DNA from: Posidonia oceanica
Lineage: Eukaryota; Streptophyta; Magnoliopsida; Alismatales; Posidoniaceae
Length of the DNA stretch: 64,000 bases
Direction of reading: 5' to 3'
Assembly (NCBI GenBank): GCA_037176725.1
Contig: JAZBRS010000076.1
Location: 123,399,001-123,463,000 of the forward strand
Part shown: in pieces, positions 19,001 to 32,151 of the stretch
Numbering within the stretch: position 1 is the first letter of the stretch
Layout: every line of letters begins with the position of its first letter
Position numbers and translations under genes: made by a program
The notes under the pieces: generated by a model
Databases searched by the model: none
What the model was told of the DNA's origin: nothing
The model's input: only the letters and a program-made list of their open reading frames with translations

Positions 19001-22000
19001 AGGATAAAGAACGACCTTCAGAAAGTTGACTCCAAGCTGCTTCATTATCTCTTCTTTGATCATGAGCAGCCACTGCGGTCGCCATCTTCTCAATTTCTGC
19101 TTTACTGGCTTGGCATCCGGATTTAAGGGCAGGTTGTGCACCACTATTTCTATGTCAAGGCCGACCATATCTTCATAACTCCAGGCGAAGACATCCGCAT
19201 ATTCTTTCAGGAATGCGATGAATTCTGCTCGAACCTGGGTGGACAGCTGGGCACTGATGCAAACTTCTCTGACTTCCTCAGCTGTGCTGATGTTGACAAC
19301 CTCCGTTTCTTCTTCGACATGGAGGTTGGGGCCTTCTGGGTCGTCGTCATAGGGCCGGAACTCAGGCAAAGGTTCGTCAGTCTCATCCATGCCCGTATCG
19401 TCCTCCTCTCCATAGGCAATAAGTTCTGAGAGGATCTCTTTCTCAAAAGAAGGACTTGCAATGTCGAAAGAGTGCATGTGTTCCGCTGCTTGGCCCTGGT
19501 GACGTTTCAGGATGGTCACGCTTACTCGAGTATTCTTGTAGCCTCGGTGCGCGACCTCCGTCTTAGCAACTCCTTCCGCTGTTTGCTCTGGCCTGACTGG
19601 CTCTGCTGAGTGCTTTGCTGATTCTGCTGAGGGCTCAACTGATTCTGCTGCTGATACTGCTGACTGCTCTGCTGACTGTGCTGCTGAGGCTGCTGAGGCA
19701 TTCTGCTCTGCTGCTGCTGCATTTACTGCTGATGCTCCTCCCTCTGGGTCTTCTAGTGTGCTTGTGGAGGATATGCCAGACTGGCGGCTGATCTGGTTAC
19801 TGCCGCTCGACATATTGCTCAGGTGAGGCATGGGTTGCACAAACCACCTAGACCCGCCTTCAGGTTGAAGAGTGATGAGCTCATCTGGTCTAGGGGAGTC
19901 CGGCGCTGCTGAGTCTTCTAGAACCATGATAGAAGCATGGTCCTCTTGCAGAGGAGGATCCGTGACTACGGCTTTTCCTTTCCTTTCTGCAGCTTGATGC
20001 TCTGCCAGGTCTTCTGTTATCGACTTGATCTGTTCTTGATAGAGCAACTCTAAGTCGGACATCCAAGAATCGACCTGGGCTTCTATCGCCGCTCCTTCTT
20101 CTTCGTCTGAGGGGGAGTCGACGTAGTAGGCGCCGGGGGCCTGTGGCACTGGCCCGGCTGCAAGATGGATTGCCGCCCTTGGGGTTTGCATGATCTGGTT
20201 CACGGGCGCGTCCAATGATGGCAGTTCAGATGTAGAAGGCCCAAATAGAGAGGCCAGCGGTGCTACTGATGAATAAGCTTCCAGGGTCACTGCTGGAGAA
20301 TAAGCAGGGGTGCTCTTTGGAGGGCTCAAGGGCCCGGATAATGTAGTGCTCAGTTGGCCTTTTGTATCGGGCCGTAACTGAGAGAGCGCAGCTTCTGACG
20401 CCGTGGGGTCTTGCCTTGAGAGCTGCTGCAGGTCGTCAGGAGAATGCGGAGCGGACTGGGCCAACTGCATTCCTGAAGATGATGCTGAGGGAGCGGGCTG
20501 GGCCACGCTGCCGGCTGAGTTGATGGACTGCCCCTCCAGAGATGGGGGCAGCGGCACTGATGTTGCTGTGACCGCTGGTAGCATGCTTGGTTCTGCCAAA
20601 AGGAGTGTCTCTGACCCCTGCACTGCTGCTGACTGTTGCTGGGGAACTGATGTGGCTGGAAAAGGATGAGAATTTGCATTTGCCACAGGGCCTGCTGAAC
20701 TGCCTGCTGTTTCTGCCAGAGGGAGAGCTAAATAAACTGACTGTGGGGCCTCAGCTCTGACCACTGTTTCTGCTGAACTGATTGGGACTGCCTCTGTTGC
20801 ATCAGACTGCTCCTCATCCGAGTAGTAGTCCTCAACACACACCAAATCCTCTGTCGGCGCTGCGGCTTGATAGTCGGTTGATCCCAGAATTCCTGCACTG
20901 GTAAAGTTAGTGAGGTCTCTGGGAATGGCTGGTACACGATCTCTGTGTTGAAAGCAGTGATCTTCGTCGAGCTTTGGTTCGTAGCCGAGACCTTCAGACT
21001 TCCTTCGCTCCACTGCTATGATCGGCTCCGCGATCCCTTGGCCGTGACGCCCGAGCGGCGTACCCTTTGTGTAACCCCACCTGTGACATACATTCTCGAC
21101 CATTCGAAAGGGGTTACTGTGAACGGCCAAAGAGTTGACACGTTCGAGATCAGGAACGAAGTTAACTGGCTCGCCCCGGTTAACGCGATAGAGGGCTTCA
21201 GAAGTCTCAGGGTCAAATGGGATGGATTGCGAAGACACGGGAGAGACTGCTTCAATCCGCTCCTTCTCAAAGTTCTCCGCCATGACGACAATGACATCAT
21301 CGCCACGACGGTACTTTATCATTCGATGGAGGGTCGAAGGAAGGACCTGATGCTTGTGGAGCCAAGGGCGCCCAAGCAGAAGATTGAAGTTAGGCTTCAA
21401 GTCGACGACATAGAATTCTACGTCGAAGACGACCGGACCGATAGCCAGAGGGATAATCAGAATCCCTAGAGCGTCATGGTGAGTGTTGTCAAAAGCAGTC
21501 ATTCCCTTCACGGCTGGCGTGATATCCTCGGCCTTGAATCCGAGCTTGGTTGCTGTACGCAAGGGGCAGACGTTAAGGCCTGACCCGTTATCAACCAGTG
21601 TTAGGGGAATGCGGAAGCTTTTGAACTGCACCGTGACGAAAAGGGGCTGGTTGTGATTAATCCCCACCGGAGGCAGCTCATCACTCGTGAAAGAGATGAC
21701 CTGGGGCTCTGCGATTAACCCAACCATGCTCTCCAAGGCAGAAGGCTCAATGGACTGGGACACACGAGCAGCCTGGAACACGCGAAGAAAAGCCTCGCGG
21801 TGTTCGGCAGAAGTGTGGATCAAGTCCCAGATGGAGATGTCAGCTTTAACCTTCTTAAGCTGAGAGGTTAAGTCTGCTCTTGGTTGGTCTCTTCTAGCAG
21901 CTGGAGGGGTGATTCTAGCAGGTTCTAAGGGGACAGTGGCAGGAAGCTGGGTTACTACAGGCCGGCTAGGGGCTTGGCTAACTACAGGCTGATCTGGGGC

Positions 22001-24802
22001 TGGATTTGCTAAGGGTTGGCCTGAGGGTGGGGGTATAACAGGTCTAGGATGAGTTAGCCTAGTTGCTGGTGCTGGGGGCCTGTAAATCCTCCCCGATCGC
22101 GTTACTTCCGCGCATATTTCTGTGGCGTAGCTGTAAGGGACGCGATGGGTGTCCAGGGTCAAATCGATGACGACTGGAGCACGTGCTGCGAGCACAGGAG
22201 GGGTTACAGGGGGACCTACAGGATACTGGGGTCTGTCTAAGGGATATGGTTGTTGGGGTGGGACGGCTGGGGCAGGTTGAGGTCTGCCTAGAAGGTGTGG
22301 TTGAGGTCGCCCTAGAAGGTGAATGGGAGAACTAGGCTGGGCTCTGGCTAAAAGGTGTATGGGAGATTGAGCCTGAGGGAGCACGGTGGGAGACGCGCGA
22401 GGGCGCTCCGGCCTGGCACGCGGTCGGATCAAATGGATTCCCGACTCGGAGCCGGCAACTGCCGCCAAATAGAGACTGACTGGGAAAGGCTCAGAGAGGT
22501 CAGAGATAAGATCAGAAGGGTCCACTACAGAGGTAGCGGGCCCAGAAGGAAAAACAGAGTGGACGCCTGAGGTTCCCGCCCTTCCCGGATGAGAGTGCTC
22601 CGGTAAAGGTTGGCGGACGATGCCAGAATGTGGGGGAACAGCTGGAGATGCAGATGCATGAGTGCGTGCTTGAGTGGGCGCCTCGTGTGTGTCGATCACA
22701 ATCGTTCCTGATTCGATCAGGTCCTGAATTGCGTTCCGCAGGGAGAAGCAATTATCCGTCGAATGCCCGACGCTTCGATGGAAATTGCAGAAGAGGTCCG
22801 GCCTAAACCAATGCGGCAGAGGGCTTGGCGGCGGACGAACCTTCGGGAACTTCAGGAGCGATGCCACCTTTGGCAAGATGACCGTGAGTGGTTCCACCAG
22901 TGGGGTGAAATTCCGCCTCTCAGTGGGTGGTCTTCTTTGCCTCGGGTACGGGCCTTGCTGAACCGGTGCGGCAGGATAGACCGGTCTAGCGGTGGTTGTG
23001 ATGTGCGGTGTGTGTGGATTCCTAGGTGCAGGAGCGTACACCACCTGAGCTGGGGCAGGCCGCGATGGCAAGCGAACAGGCACAGCAGGAGAATCGACGA
23101 ACGCAACAGCGGGTTTCGGCGAATCCTTCCTCTTCGGGCGGTTGTTGTTGCTGCCGCTGTTGTTGTTGTTGGGGGTGCTGCTGTTGGCACTGTTGCTGCT
23201 TATCACTGCCTGCTTAGCGAACGCAGAGAGAGCTGGGAAGTTGCCACTCCGCAAAGAACTCTCCACGCGCGCTCCAGCTCTGATGAGTGCCGCGAAAGTA
23301 GTGACTGGCTGAATGCTAAGCAGAGCTCCGAGAGACGGCTGCGCCCCTTTGATAACGATCTTGATAGATTCCTCGTCAGAGGGTCTATCTCGAACCTGAG
23401 AGGCAAGGGCGCGCCAGCGGCCAACGTACTCCCCGAACGGCTCACTAGAGTTCTGCTTGATTGCGATCAAGTCCGCCCTCTTTGGGACAAGATCGAGGTT
23501 GAAGGAGTATTGTTCCAGGAACGCCTGACTGAGGTCGTTCCAAGTCTTGATGGCTGACATATCGAGTGATGTGAACCACTTAAGCGCCGGCCCGGTCAAA
23601 CTCTTCTGGAACAAGCGGATCAGCAACCTCTCGTCAGCCTGAAGCTGAGCGAGATCACCGCAATACGCCTTCAGGTGTGCTACAGGGCAGCCCCTACCAT
23701 TATACTTCTCGAAGTCCGGGATTTTGAACTTCGGAGGGAGTACCGCCTCTGGAAAGCAACAGAGGTCCCGGAACTGGTAGGTCTGGTGCTCAGTACCCTG
23801 CACTAGTCGTAGTGCCTTCTCCAAGACGTCCATCCGGTTATTGATGGGGTCTGGGATTGCTGCTGTAGGAGAGGGATCAGCAGGGGTAGCGAGCACATAC
23901 ACCGAATGGGTCGCACCTAAGTGCTCCTCCGGATCTACCATAGCGTCGCCTGGTGGAGCAACGGGATGGCCGGCGTATCCGTGCTGGGGGATAGTGTATG
24001 CAGGAGTGTATGCAGGATGCTGGACTTGAGGGAGAGGAGAAGAATAAATGCCATGCTGTGCTGGGACAGGGGTAGGATGGCGGAGCACCAGTTGCTGTGC
24101 AGGCGGGGTGCCAGACAGCGAGCCAGTGAAGTACTGGGCCCCAGCCGATCCAAAGGGTTGACCACCAGAAGGAAGTGGAGCATGCTGTGCCAAGTGTTGT
24201 ACAGGAGGAGGCGGCAAACGAGCCCCCATCGTCGGAACCGTGAGCAGTTGCGACGATGGTCGAGGCGGAGGTGTAGAGGTTGATGCAAGGAATGCAGGAA
24301 CTGGCCTCGGAGGAACCTCAGGAACGACAGGGACAGAAGGAGGACGAACTGATAGAGCCATGCCCTGCAGTCTCTGGGCGAGCTCCATCAGATGCTGGTA
24401 CTGCGCCTCGGGCGTCTCGCCAGTGGGGACACTGAAGTGCAGTGCCGGCGGAGGCTGAGAAACAAGTGGCACGGACACAGACTGTCCGGGAGGGAAGGAT
24501 TCTATAGAGAAGGTCACAGCAGCGGTGGAAGGGATGTCGAAAGCGACGTATCCCTGGGACGGAGGGGGCAGTGGCGTCTCCGGAGCGCGAGTAACGGCCG
24601 TCAAGATAGATTCGGCGACCGGATCCGGAGGAAGGGAGGCTTGCCACTGTCCCGGGGTGTACTGAGAACCTAGAGACGTCAGAGGAGGAAACCCTGGCGT
24701 CGGAGGGGGAACAAGTGGGACGGAAAGAGCAACCGGGGGGGCCAGAACGGAAACACCCTCCGTGACAGGAGTAAAAGAAGGCTCACTAACGTACTGGGCC
24801 AT
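16022..24802 (-). CDS. gag-pol: Gag-Pol polyprotein of element A, one in-frame stop
   Basis: One frame of about 2926 codons from MAQ (ATG 24802-24800; the frame is open 55 codons further upstream without an ATG) to TAG at 16022. Approximate order: Pro-rich N-terminus; Gag core near 330-510 (KWFTS near 407); CX2HX4HX4C knuckle near 671; protease LVDNGSGLNV near 1068; G-patch-like LGRHGQGIAEP near 1247; Ser/Ala/Glu-rich linker about 1400-1850; RT from about 1877 with YVDD near 2050; RNase H near 2200-2300; second, archaeal-type RNase H (FDGAVNKKGRG, NNEAEYEA) near 2354-2480; integrase HHCC near 2574-2625 and D, D, E near 2647, 2711, 2742; GPF module; no chromodomain. A TAA at 18761-18763 interrupts RT just before the VMPFG segment, where B has Trp. 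Otherwise the frame is clean. It encodes the particle and replication enzymes. Confidence 0.95.
18761..18763 (-). other. In-frame stop within RT of element A
   Basis: TAA replaces the Trp codon present in B at the matching site. Three neighbouring changes within nine bases (CCC to CCT, TGG to TAA, GGG to GGA) are all C-to-T or G-to-A. The stop separates the RT fingers from the YVDD palm, so without readthrough RT, RNase H and integrase would not be made from this copy. Confidence 0.9.
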
Positions 24803-26120
24803 TGCTGACCTAGAGCGTGTGAGAACTGGGCTGCGACGGGTATTCAAGCGATGCTTCCTAAGAGGAGCTATCGTCGCAAGTGCGGATAGCTCGGAAGGGG
24901 AATGGTCGCGAACTAAGTCGCAAAAAAAAAGGGGGGTCAACGAGGGTCGGTACTCAAGCTCTGGCAAAGGGAACTCGCTTACCGATCACGCTGACACAAC
25001 AGAAGGAAATTAGGGTTAGAAACTAGAGGATGTATGCAAATGAGTTAGTTAAGTGGCGTGAATGATATGCATGCTTTCTAGTATGCCCCCCTCACCTAAC
25101 TAGTGTGTCCTAGTAAGGTTGTCTACTCCGGGTATCCCTGGATGTACGGGTCACCGACTCAGGTCAGAAAAAGTAGGTCCCCTGCCTAACTCCTGGCCCA
25201 AAGCTCAGGTAATGACAGGGTGGTGCGTTGGTGGCCTCTACCCCGCCAAAGCGTGGGTGGTACCCTCTACTAACACCGACACGACCCCCGGACAAGGAGG
25301 GGACGGACCGACCAACTTATGCCACGCCCAAAGCAGTGGAACAAGAGGCCGGAATCGTCCTTCACAGACTAGTAGGTGGACTCAGAGGAGAAGAATGCAT
25401 GCCCTATATGATGCTTATGCAAATGATTAGAGTTTTTTATCTTGCACATTTTATTAACCAAAGGGAGTGAAGGATTGTTTGTAGTCTCTAGTTGCCCCTA
25501 GAAGTTCTTTTTACTTGCATTTTTTAGTTAACCATGGGGGAAGCAGACAGGTCTCTACTATCCTAAGCATGGCATGTGCGAAAGGGAAGAAAATCAGTCA
25601 AAATGGCAAGCAACCATCATACAACACAACAAAAGGCATGTTCATGGCATGTGCGAGTGTTTGTGAACATGATGGTGAAAAAGAAGCATTCATCAAGTCA
25701 AAAGGCACGTAGGCATAGTATGTGCGTGTGTAGTGACATAGCAAGAGTGTAAAAGAAGCATTCAACATCCAAAAAGCATGTATTTTAGCCAAACAAAGTA
25801 TGTAGACATGCAATGTGCAAGAATTAAAGCAATAATAAGCAAGTAAAATTAAGTAAGGTAAAAGTAAGCGGACCATAAAAGAAATATCAGCATAAGCAAG
25901 GCAATAAGTAAATAAACAAGCAAATAAGCGAAGCCAAGCAAGAGGAAGCGCAAACCGAAGCGAAAGAGGCACAAAACCCAAGCAAAGTAGCCACGAAGCG
26001 ACTTGCTAGGGGTTTGCACAGAAAAGCGAGCAAAACAGGCAAAGAAGGCACACAAGGCAGACAAAACTACAAAACAAGCGAGCGAAAAAACCAAAAGCGA
26101 AAGCCGGAGTCTAGTCTAAT
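24803..26120 (-). other. Leader of element A (primer site to gag)
   Basis: Contains a conserved block at about 25080-25400, shared with B (43980-44290), and a long low-complexity tract, A/G-rich on the plus strand (25560-26100), hence pyrimidine-rich in the transcript. It probably carries packaging signals, by analogy with other retroelements. No ORF that I can support. Ogre elements carry an extra ORF before gag; none is seen here. Confidence 0.65.
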
Positions 26121-26138
26121 TCCCCAGCGGAGTCGCCA
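26121..26138 (-). other. Primer binding site, tRNA-Arg type (element A)
   Basis: The plus-strand 18-mer TCCCCAGCGGAGTCGCCA equals the CCA-tailed 3' end expected for plant tRNA-Arg(ACG), from memory of that tRNA. In element sense TGGCGACTCCGCTGGGGA is one base from the LTR. tRNA-Arg priming is typical of Ogre-type elements. Confidence 0.88.
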
Positions 26139-26139
26139 C

Positions 26140-29100
26140 TGTAGCGATCCCGATCGGAACCAGGCTCGCTATTTAGCGGCGATTGAGATCCGAGGAAGAG
26201 GCTCAACTCGAAAAAACACTTGAAATCGAGGAGAAAAGGAAAAGATAAGACAAATCAGAGTCGCCACCACGTCTATTAACGGAAGACGAGGAAAACCGGG
26301 GTAATGCGTGAATTAACGCGCAAAACCGAGCAATAAATGCAAAGCAAAGCAATGCAAAGGGAAACAAATGCAAACAAATGCAAATGAGATGACTCTAGCC
26401 TAGGATAAGGACGGTACGGTCATTGCGGGCCAAAAGACAGGGTAAGGACTCCTGTTACGTGCGGGGAAGGTATTAGGCACCCCCGACACGCCCGAGAATC
26501 GGTCTTTCTAGGCTTACGCTCGCATACGCAGAAAGATGCAGGATTGAATGCCTATATGCCTATGAATGCCTAAATGAATGCTCAAGGAGTGCTCTAAGTG
26601 GGAAGAAACAATGCAAGGAAGTAAACGTGCTCTCTAAGTGCTCAGCTGCGCTGTCTGTGTTCCGAACCAGGCGTAACCTAGCTCGTGAGAACTCCAGGCA
26701 GTAAGCATCACAGCCCTATATGCAAATGCAAGCGAGGAAACGAAACAGCGTGAAAACCATGCAGTGCGATCGACATGCAAGGGAAAACGGCGCAAAACAC
26801 GCAAAACGGGGCGAGAAACGAGAAAGGCACGCAAAACGATGCAAAGAAGCGAAATCGGCATGCGAAACAAGCGAGAAAGCGAGACAACACGCAAAACGAG
26901 ACAAGAAAACAGGAAACTACTCAAAACGAGACGAGAAAACAGAAAGGTACGCAAAACGGAGCGAGAGAAAGAAACCAGCACATGAAACGAACGAGAAGGC
27001 AAGACAGTGCGCAAAACGAGACAAGAAAACAGATGAGTACGCAAAACGGAGCGAAAACGAGGGCGGGCACGCGAAACGGTGCCAAAACAGCGAAGCAAAA
27101 ACCTTGAAAAAGCCATGCAAATGCGAGGATGCAGAGAAAGATTAAAAGGGGGCGAAGGGGAGGCAAGACAACGTGTGTATGAGAACAAACGCTGTTTAAG
27201 ACCACTCAGAGTAGGTGTGAAGACCTTCTGAGGGGAAAGGGGCAAATGGAGGGATTACCACCTTTTTGCGGCTGTTTTCCCACTGGACCATTCCACGATG
27301 TGTCTCGCATGCTGCCCAAAGCTCGCGATGCGATCGGATCGTGGAAAGAGGGGAAAAAAGTCGCATTAAGTGGTAAATCCAGGGAAAACACAACGCAAAA
27401 CACACAGGAATACGCGAAACAGAGATTTGAATGGACAAGCAGAAAGGGGAAGTCCTATTCTACATGCTCAAAGAGACAGAAAGCAAAAACGAGGAAAACT
27501 GCAAATGCCATGCAAATGAATGCAATGCAAAGGTTCAGGAGGACATACCTGGGAATCCGGGAGCCTGATCTGAAATCTGTCTGGTCTATGCTGAAGAGCG
27601 CTTCGCTGCGGTCGCTTGGGCAGCTTACTCGAGAAGATCCAACGGCCGGATTGAAAGACATCGCAGTTCCAAGGCAGAAGGGCCAGAACAGGGGAGAAGA
27701 ACAGATCTAGGTGTTCAAGAGGTCCTAGGGATGTGTAAAAGGGGCCTCCCAAGTGAAAGGGAGCTAGAAGTGCTAAGTGTGTGGAAGAAGATGCTAAAAT
27801 GCAAGACTAAATGAGTGCAGGATGCATGCAAAAGCAAAAAAAGCAAAGAAAAGTAATTTGAGAAAAACCAGGAGTTCAGAAAGCATTTTGAAAAAGAAGA
27901 GGGGCCAAAAGTGCAAATTTCCCAGAAAACAAGGTTCCACAGGAGAAGACTTTGAAAACAGGGGAAGCCAAGGGTCTATTTGGCAGAAAACTAGGCTCAG
28001 AAAGGTGTTTTGAAAAGAAGGTATGTTTTGGAAGAGATTTTGAAACCAAAAGGGGGCAGAGTGCAATTTTGAAAAAATCTAGGGTCTAAAATGCAAATTT
28101 TCCAGAAAACAAGGTCCTGGGGAGTCTGGGGGTACTAGTGGAAGGTCTGTATGAAATTTGGTAGGCATAGGGGCTAATATGCAACCTAGGGGCAAAATGG
28201 TCTTTTCACATGATTTTTAAAGCATGCAGGGACCTAAGTGTGATTTTGAAATCATGCAGGGGTTGGAAATGCAATTTAGTATGGAAAATATGCTCTGAAA
28301 ATTAAATGACAGGACCACAGTGCAATTTCTGGAAAATATGGGGTTAAAAATGCAATGCAGTAAGTTAAAATGCATGCAGCACAGTTACTGTCCATTTAAA
28401 ATGGACCTAACTGTAAATATGCAAAAACTGGGGGGCAAATGTGCAATGCAACAAACAAAAATTAAAAATGAAACCTAAGTTCTACAGTGCAGAGGATCAG
28501 GTTGCAAATACTGAGAACTGAAGGGGCCCAAAATGCAATATTATATGGCAAACTATATGCATTAAATCTAATTAAACTACTGCAGGACTTAAGTGTAAAA
28601 ATCAAGAACTGAAGGGCTAAAGCGTAAAAAACTATAACTAGAAAGCACAGTAAATGGATCAGCATGCAAATAAGGAAAAACATAAATATTTCATGCAATT
28701 TAATATGGTTTCAGTTCAGAAATCAGCAGATTAAATTAAACAAAGGACTGGAATGCAGAATGATAAAAACTCAGACCAGAAATGCAATATTTGCAAGAAA
28801 ACTTAGATATCAGAAAAATAAGTGAACAGTGCTATGGCCGACGGCCATGGACACTGTAGCAGCAAGCTGCCAGCGTCCATGAACGCCGGCACGGGGGTGT
28901 TGGAGCGGCGCAGACCGGTGGGGAGGCGCCTCCAGGTCCTGACGGAGGTCGGACAATGCTTGGCGGAGGACGACGCAGCCTGGAGTGCGCTGGAGCGGTC
29001 GCCGGAGTTCTGCAGAGTCTCAGGTGGTTTGTCCGGCCGATCAACGCAGCGACGTTGCATTATGAGGGCCGGAGAACGCTCCTGGGACTCGTGCGGAGCT

Positions 29101-32100
29101 GAGACGATCGCGGGAGCTGCGTTCCACTGCCCGGAGCGACGAGGCGACCGAAGAACTGCGCCGGAGAAGACGACCGGAGCGGCGAGCAGAAACGGGGTAA
29201 GGGGGTCGGAAACCTACTTCTAAAGGGCTGAGAAGCAACGCGGGAGGAAAAGAAGACTAAGGGAGCAAGAAAATACCTGTTTCCGTGGCTGGGATGTCCT
29301 CCCGACGCAGGTGGCTTCAGAGGTCGCCGGTGGAGCTCGTCCGGTCGCTGTGGAGGCTATCTGCTGCTCACGAGGACTGGGATCGACTCAGAGCGACCCT
29401 CCGGAGCTTCCTGGATGGTTGGACAGTTGCTGCGAAGACCGGCGGAAGATCTGGCTGGTCGTGGGTTCACAGAGGCAGCCGGAGGTCGGGGGGACTGTTC
29501 GCTGCACGCCGGACTGGATGGGACCCTCCGGGAGGTTGCTGGAGGTCTGGGGAAGGGTTCTGGGCGGTCGAATTGGGTTTCTGGTGCGAGTGGAGGGGAA
29601 TTTGAGGTCTGGGTTGATTTCTGACGGAAACAAGGTTAAGTGTTTGAAGTGGAGTTTAAGGTCTGTGGTGGATGGTTTGGTTTGCTGTTGGAGGCTCTGG
29701 AAAGGTGGATGTCCAGTGAATCTCTGGAAGAAATTTGGGAGAAGGCGGTGAGCTGGAGTAGTGGGAATTGGGGAATGGGTTCAGGTCGGTGGCGGTTGGC
29801 TTTCAGAGGGATTAGGTAGTGATTTAGGTGGGGGAATGGCTGGGAAATGCTGGAGGAAGAAGGCCAGGTGTTGGGTGAGATTGGGGAAGTAACAGGGAGG
29901 AGGATGAAGGCCAGGAAGGGTGTTGGTTAGCTGGGAATGGAAGAAGGGCGTTTTCTGAAGATTTCAGAGAAGAAAAGAGGAGAATTGGATGTGGGGATCG
30001 GTCTGAAATGGAGGCTCCTCTCCGGGATGTAAAGGTGGCTCTCAAACACCCTCTCTTGCCGCTCTCTCTTCTGGAAATTGGAGGAGGCAGAGAAGAAGAG
30101 CAGAAGGTTGTTTCAGGTGGAAGAGATGAAGTGGAAAATGCTCTCTCACTCTCTGGTTTGCTCTGAAGGTGAAGGTTGCTCGCTACTGGTTCTGCACTGA
30201 AGGTCTGGTGTGTTTTTGATTGAAGGAAGGACGGAGGATTATATCTGGGGAGCGGAGGCTGCTGGCGCGCTGGGAAATTTTCAAATTTGGCCGGCGGCCA
30301 CTGCAGCAGAGAAGACTGAGGCGACCGGCTCCGGGAAAGCTGCTGAGACGGGGAGACGGCGAGCTGCTGTAGATTGAAAGGATTGAGCTTCAAAATTTGA
30401 ATGGGGAGGGAAGGCTGTAGCAGCAGCTCGCGGGAGAAAACCGACGGAAGAGAGAAAGAAAGAAGAAAAAAAAAAAAACAGAAGGTTGGAGGAGGAAGAA
30501 GGGTGGGGATGGCGCGTGGGCCGGACCGCTGTAGGCCGAGAAAAAAGAAAGAATAAAAGAAAAAGGAGAAACGGGCCGGATTGAGCCCAATAAGGAAAGA
30601 AAGAAAGAAAGAAAGAAGGAAGAAAGAAAGAGAGGGTAGAATGGGAAAATAAAATAGGAGAAAATAAATTAAAAATAAGTAAAAATATTAGAAGAGTTTT
30701 GCTGTAGGTTAGGATTTTAATTAAGATTTTTGATGGTTATTTTGAGTTGATTAATGTGTTTTGGGCTTGATTAGGGTTTTAGGGTTTTGGTTTTGTTTTT
30801 AATTGGTTTTCACTTGTTTAAATGTTTGTTAATCCCTTTTTAAATTATTTTAAAAATTTTATTTCTTTTGTTGGACACTTAGGATATTAATTAGGATTTT
30901 TTTTTGGATTTATTTTCCCATTAATCAGGGTTGGTTTTATGTTTTCAAGTTGTAGTCTTCTTAGGGTTTTTCCTTCTTAAATCTTTTAAGTTATGTTTGG
31001 ATTTTTATTTAATGGTTTTTTCTTGAAGTTTTTAGTTGGATTTTTTCTGGTTTGATAGGGTGTTTTTGAGCTTTTCAGATGTGTTTTCTTTTCTTTTTTT
31101 TTTTAATTAAGTTTTTACTTGTTTTTCTTATGTTCGTTAGGTTAAGTCTTTTGCCTTTCTTAATTACTTGTTCTAGTATTTGATTTTTTAATTCTTCCTT
31201 TTAGGTTTGTTTTTTAATTCTTCTGATGGGTTTTCACCTTTGGCGGGTTTTGATTTTATTTTAGTTTTTTCCTTGATTTTTCAGTGTTTTCTTTTGATTT
31301 GTTTTGCATTTTTTAGTTTGCATGTTTGGTTTTCTTTTTAGCTTGATTTAGTTAAGTTTAAGTTGTTAATTGCTTGTTTAATATTTTTTTAATTGTTTTT
31401 CTTAGTGTACTGATTTGTTTGTTTTATGTTTTGAGATTTTACAGATTTTTATGGGTTTTTGTGGATTTTTGCAAAAGGGAGAAAAGGAAAAGAGAAGGAG
31501 GAAAGAAATGGAAACAAAGGGAAATAAAAGGGGAAAAGATAGGTTGGAGGAAAGCGATTTTTAAAAATTCAGAAAAAGTGTTAAAAATAATGTAAAAATC
31601 AGGATAAAATAGAGGAGGGATAGAAGCACAGAGGGGGCCCACAGCCAGACCCAAAAAAGGATGAGAAAGGGGGAAAAAGGGAGATGATAATCAGGAGAGA
31701 GAGAGGGGAGAGAAAATGATAATCCCGGAGAGAGAAAAGGATAATTTGAGTGAATGGAGGTCTTAATGGTCTCGGAATTGGGTGAAAATTGGTGGGTGGG
31801 TAGTCTAGGTTTTGAAGTCTTGGGTCTGAAATTTTCGTTTGATTCTAAAGTGGTTTTGGAGGGGTTTCAAGGTGTAGAAAAAGGGTAGTTTCACCTAAGT
31901 TTTCTAGGGTTTTTGGGAATGGGTCAGGCTTGGAAAATCCTAGGTTTTTGGGTAGGTTTGTTGAGTGGATAGTGGTGGGTTTTCCTATGGATTTTGGTTA
32001 GGTTTTGAGGTTGGGAAGGGGGATAGAGGTTTAGGCCAAAATGGGCTGATTTTGAAGGGTTGAGAGGAGGGTTAGGGTTAGGGTTTGATCCAGCAATCAA

Positions 32101-32146
32101 CCAGAGGGCTCCAAAGGTCCAGGCCTGCCAAGATGGGGTGTCAACC
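26140..32146 (-). repeat. Element A 5' LTR (6007 bp)
   Basis: Aligned with 3672-9679 at a constant offset of 22468, apart from small homopolymer indels. It should carry the promoter that drives the element, but I could not fix a TATA box with confidence. The outer end reads TGTCAACC where the 3' LTR has TGTCAACA, so the terminal TG of the 5' LTR has become GG. Confidence 0.95.
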
Positions 32147-32151
32147 GGTAC
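32147..32151. other. Target site duplication GGTAC, right copy (element A)
   Basis: Matches 3667-3671 and is followed by CAGCCCG, the natural continuation of element B's GTTTGGGGTACCAGCCC motif. Confidence 0.93.

Larger units (their letters stand above)
3672..32146 (-). mobile_element. Element A: complete giant Tat/Ogre-type LTR retrotransposon (28.5 kb)
   Basis: Bounded by LTRs at 3672-9679 and 26140-32146 (6008 and 6007 bp) and a 5-bp target duplication. In element sense the internal 16.5 kb holds the primer site, leader, gag-pol (24802-16022), a spacer, a DUF7745 ORF (14483-13281), a 3.6-kb structured 3' UTR and the polypurine tract. LTR divergence by eye is about 30 substitutions. With a grass-derived rate of 1.3e-8 per site per year this suggests roughly 0.2 million years, an estimate only. 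One stop in RT is the only coding lesion seen. It is inserted in the 3' UTR of the related element B. Confidence 0.95.

Noticed and set aside
22763..23557. 264-aa plus-strand ORF opposite gag, and other antisense frames over gag-pol
   Set aside because: Antisense shadow of a well-supported coding frame; not kept as a recognisable protein in B and C.
26121..26138. tRNA gene
   Set aside because: Only the 18 bases complementary to a tRNA-Arg 3' end are present; there is no cloverleaf. It is a primer binding site.
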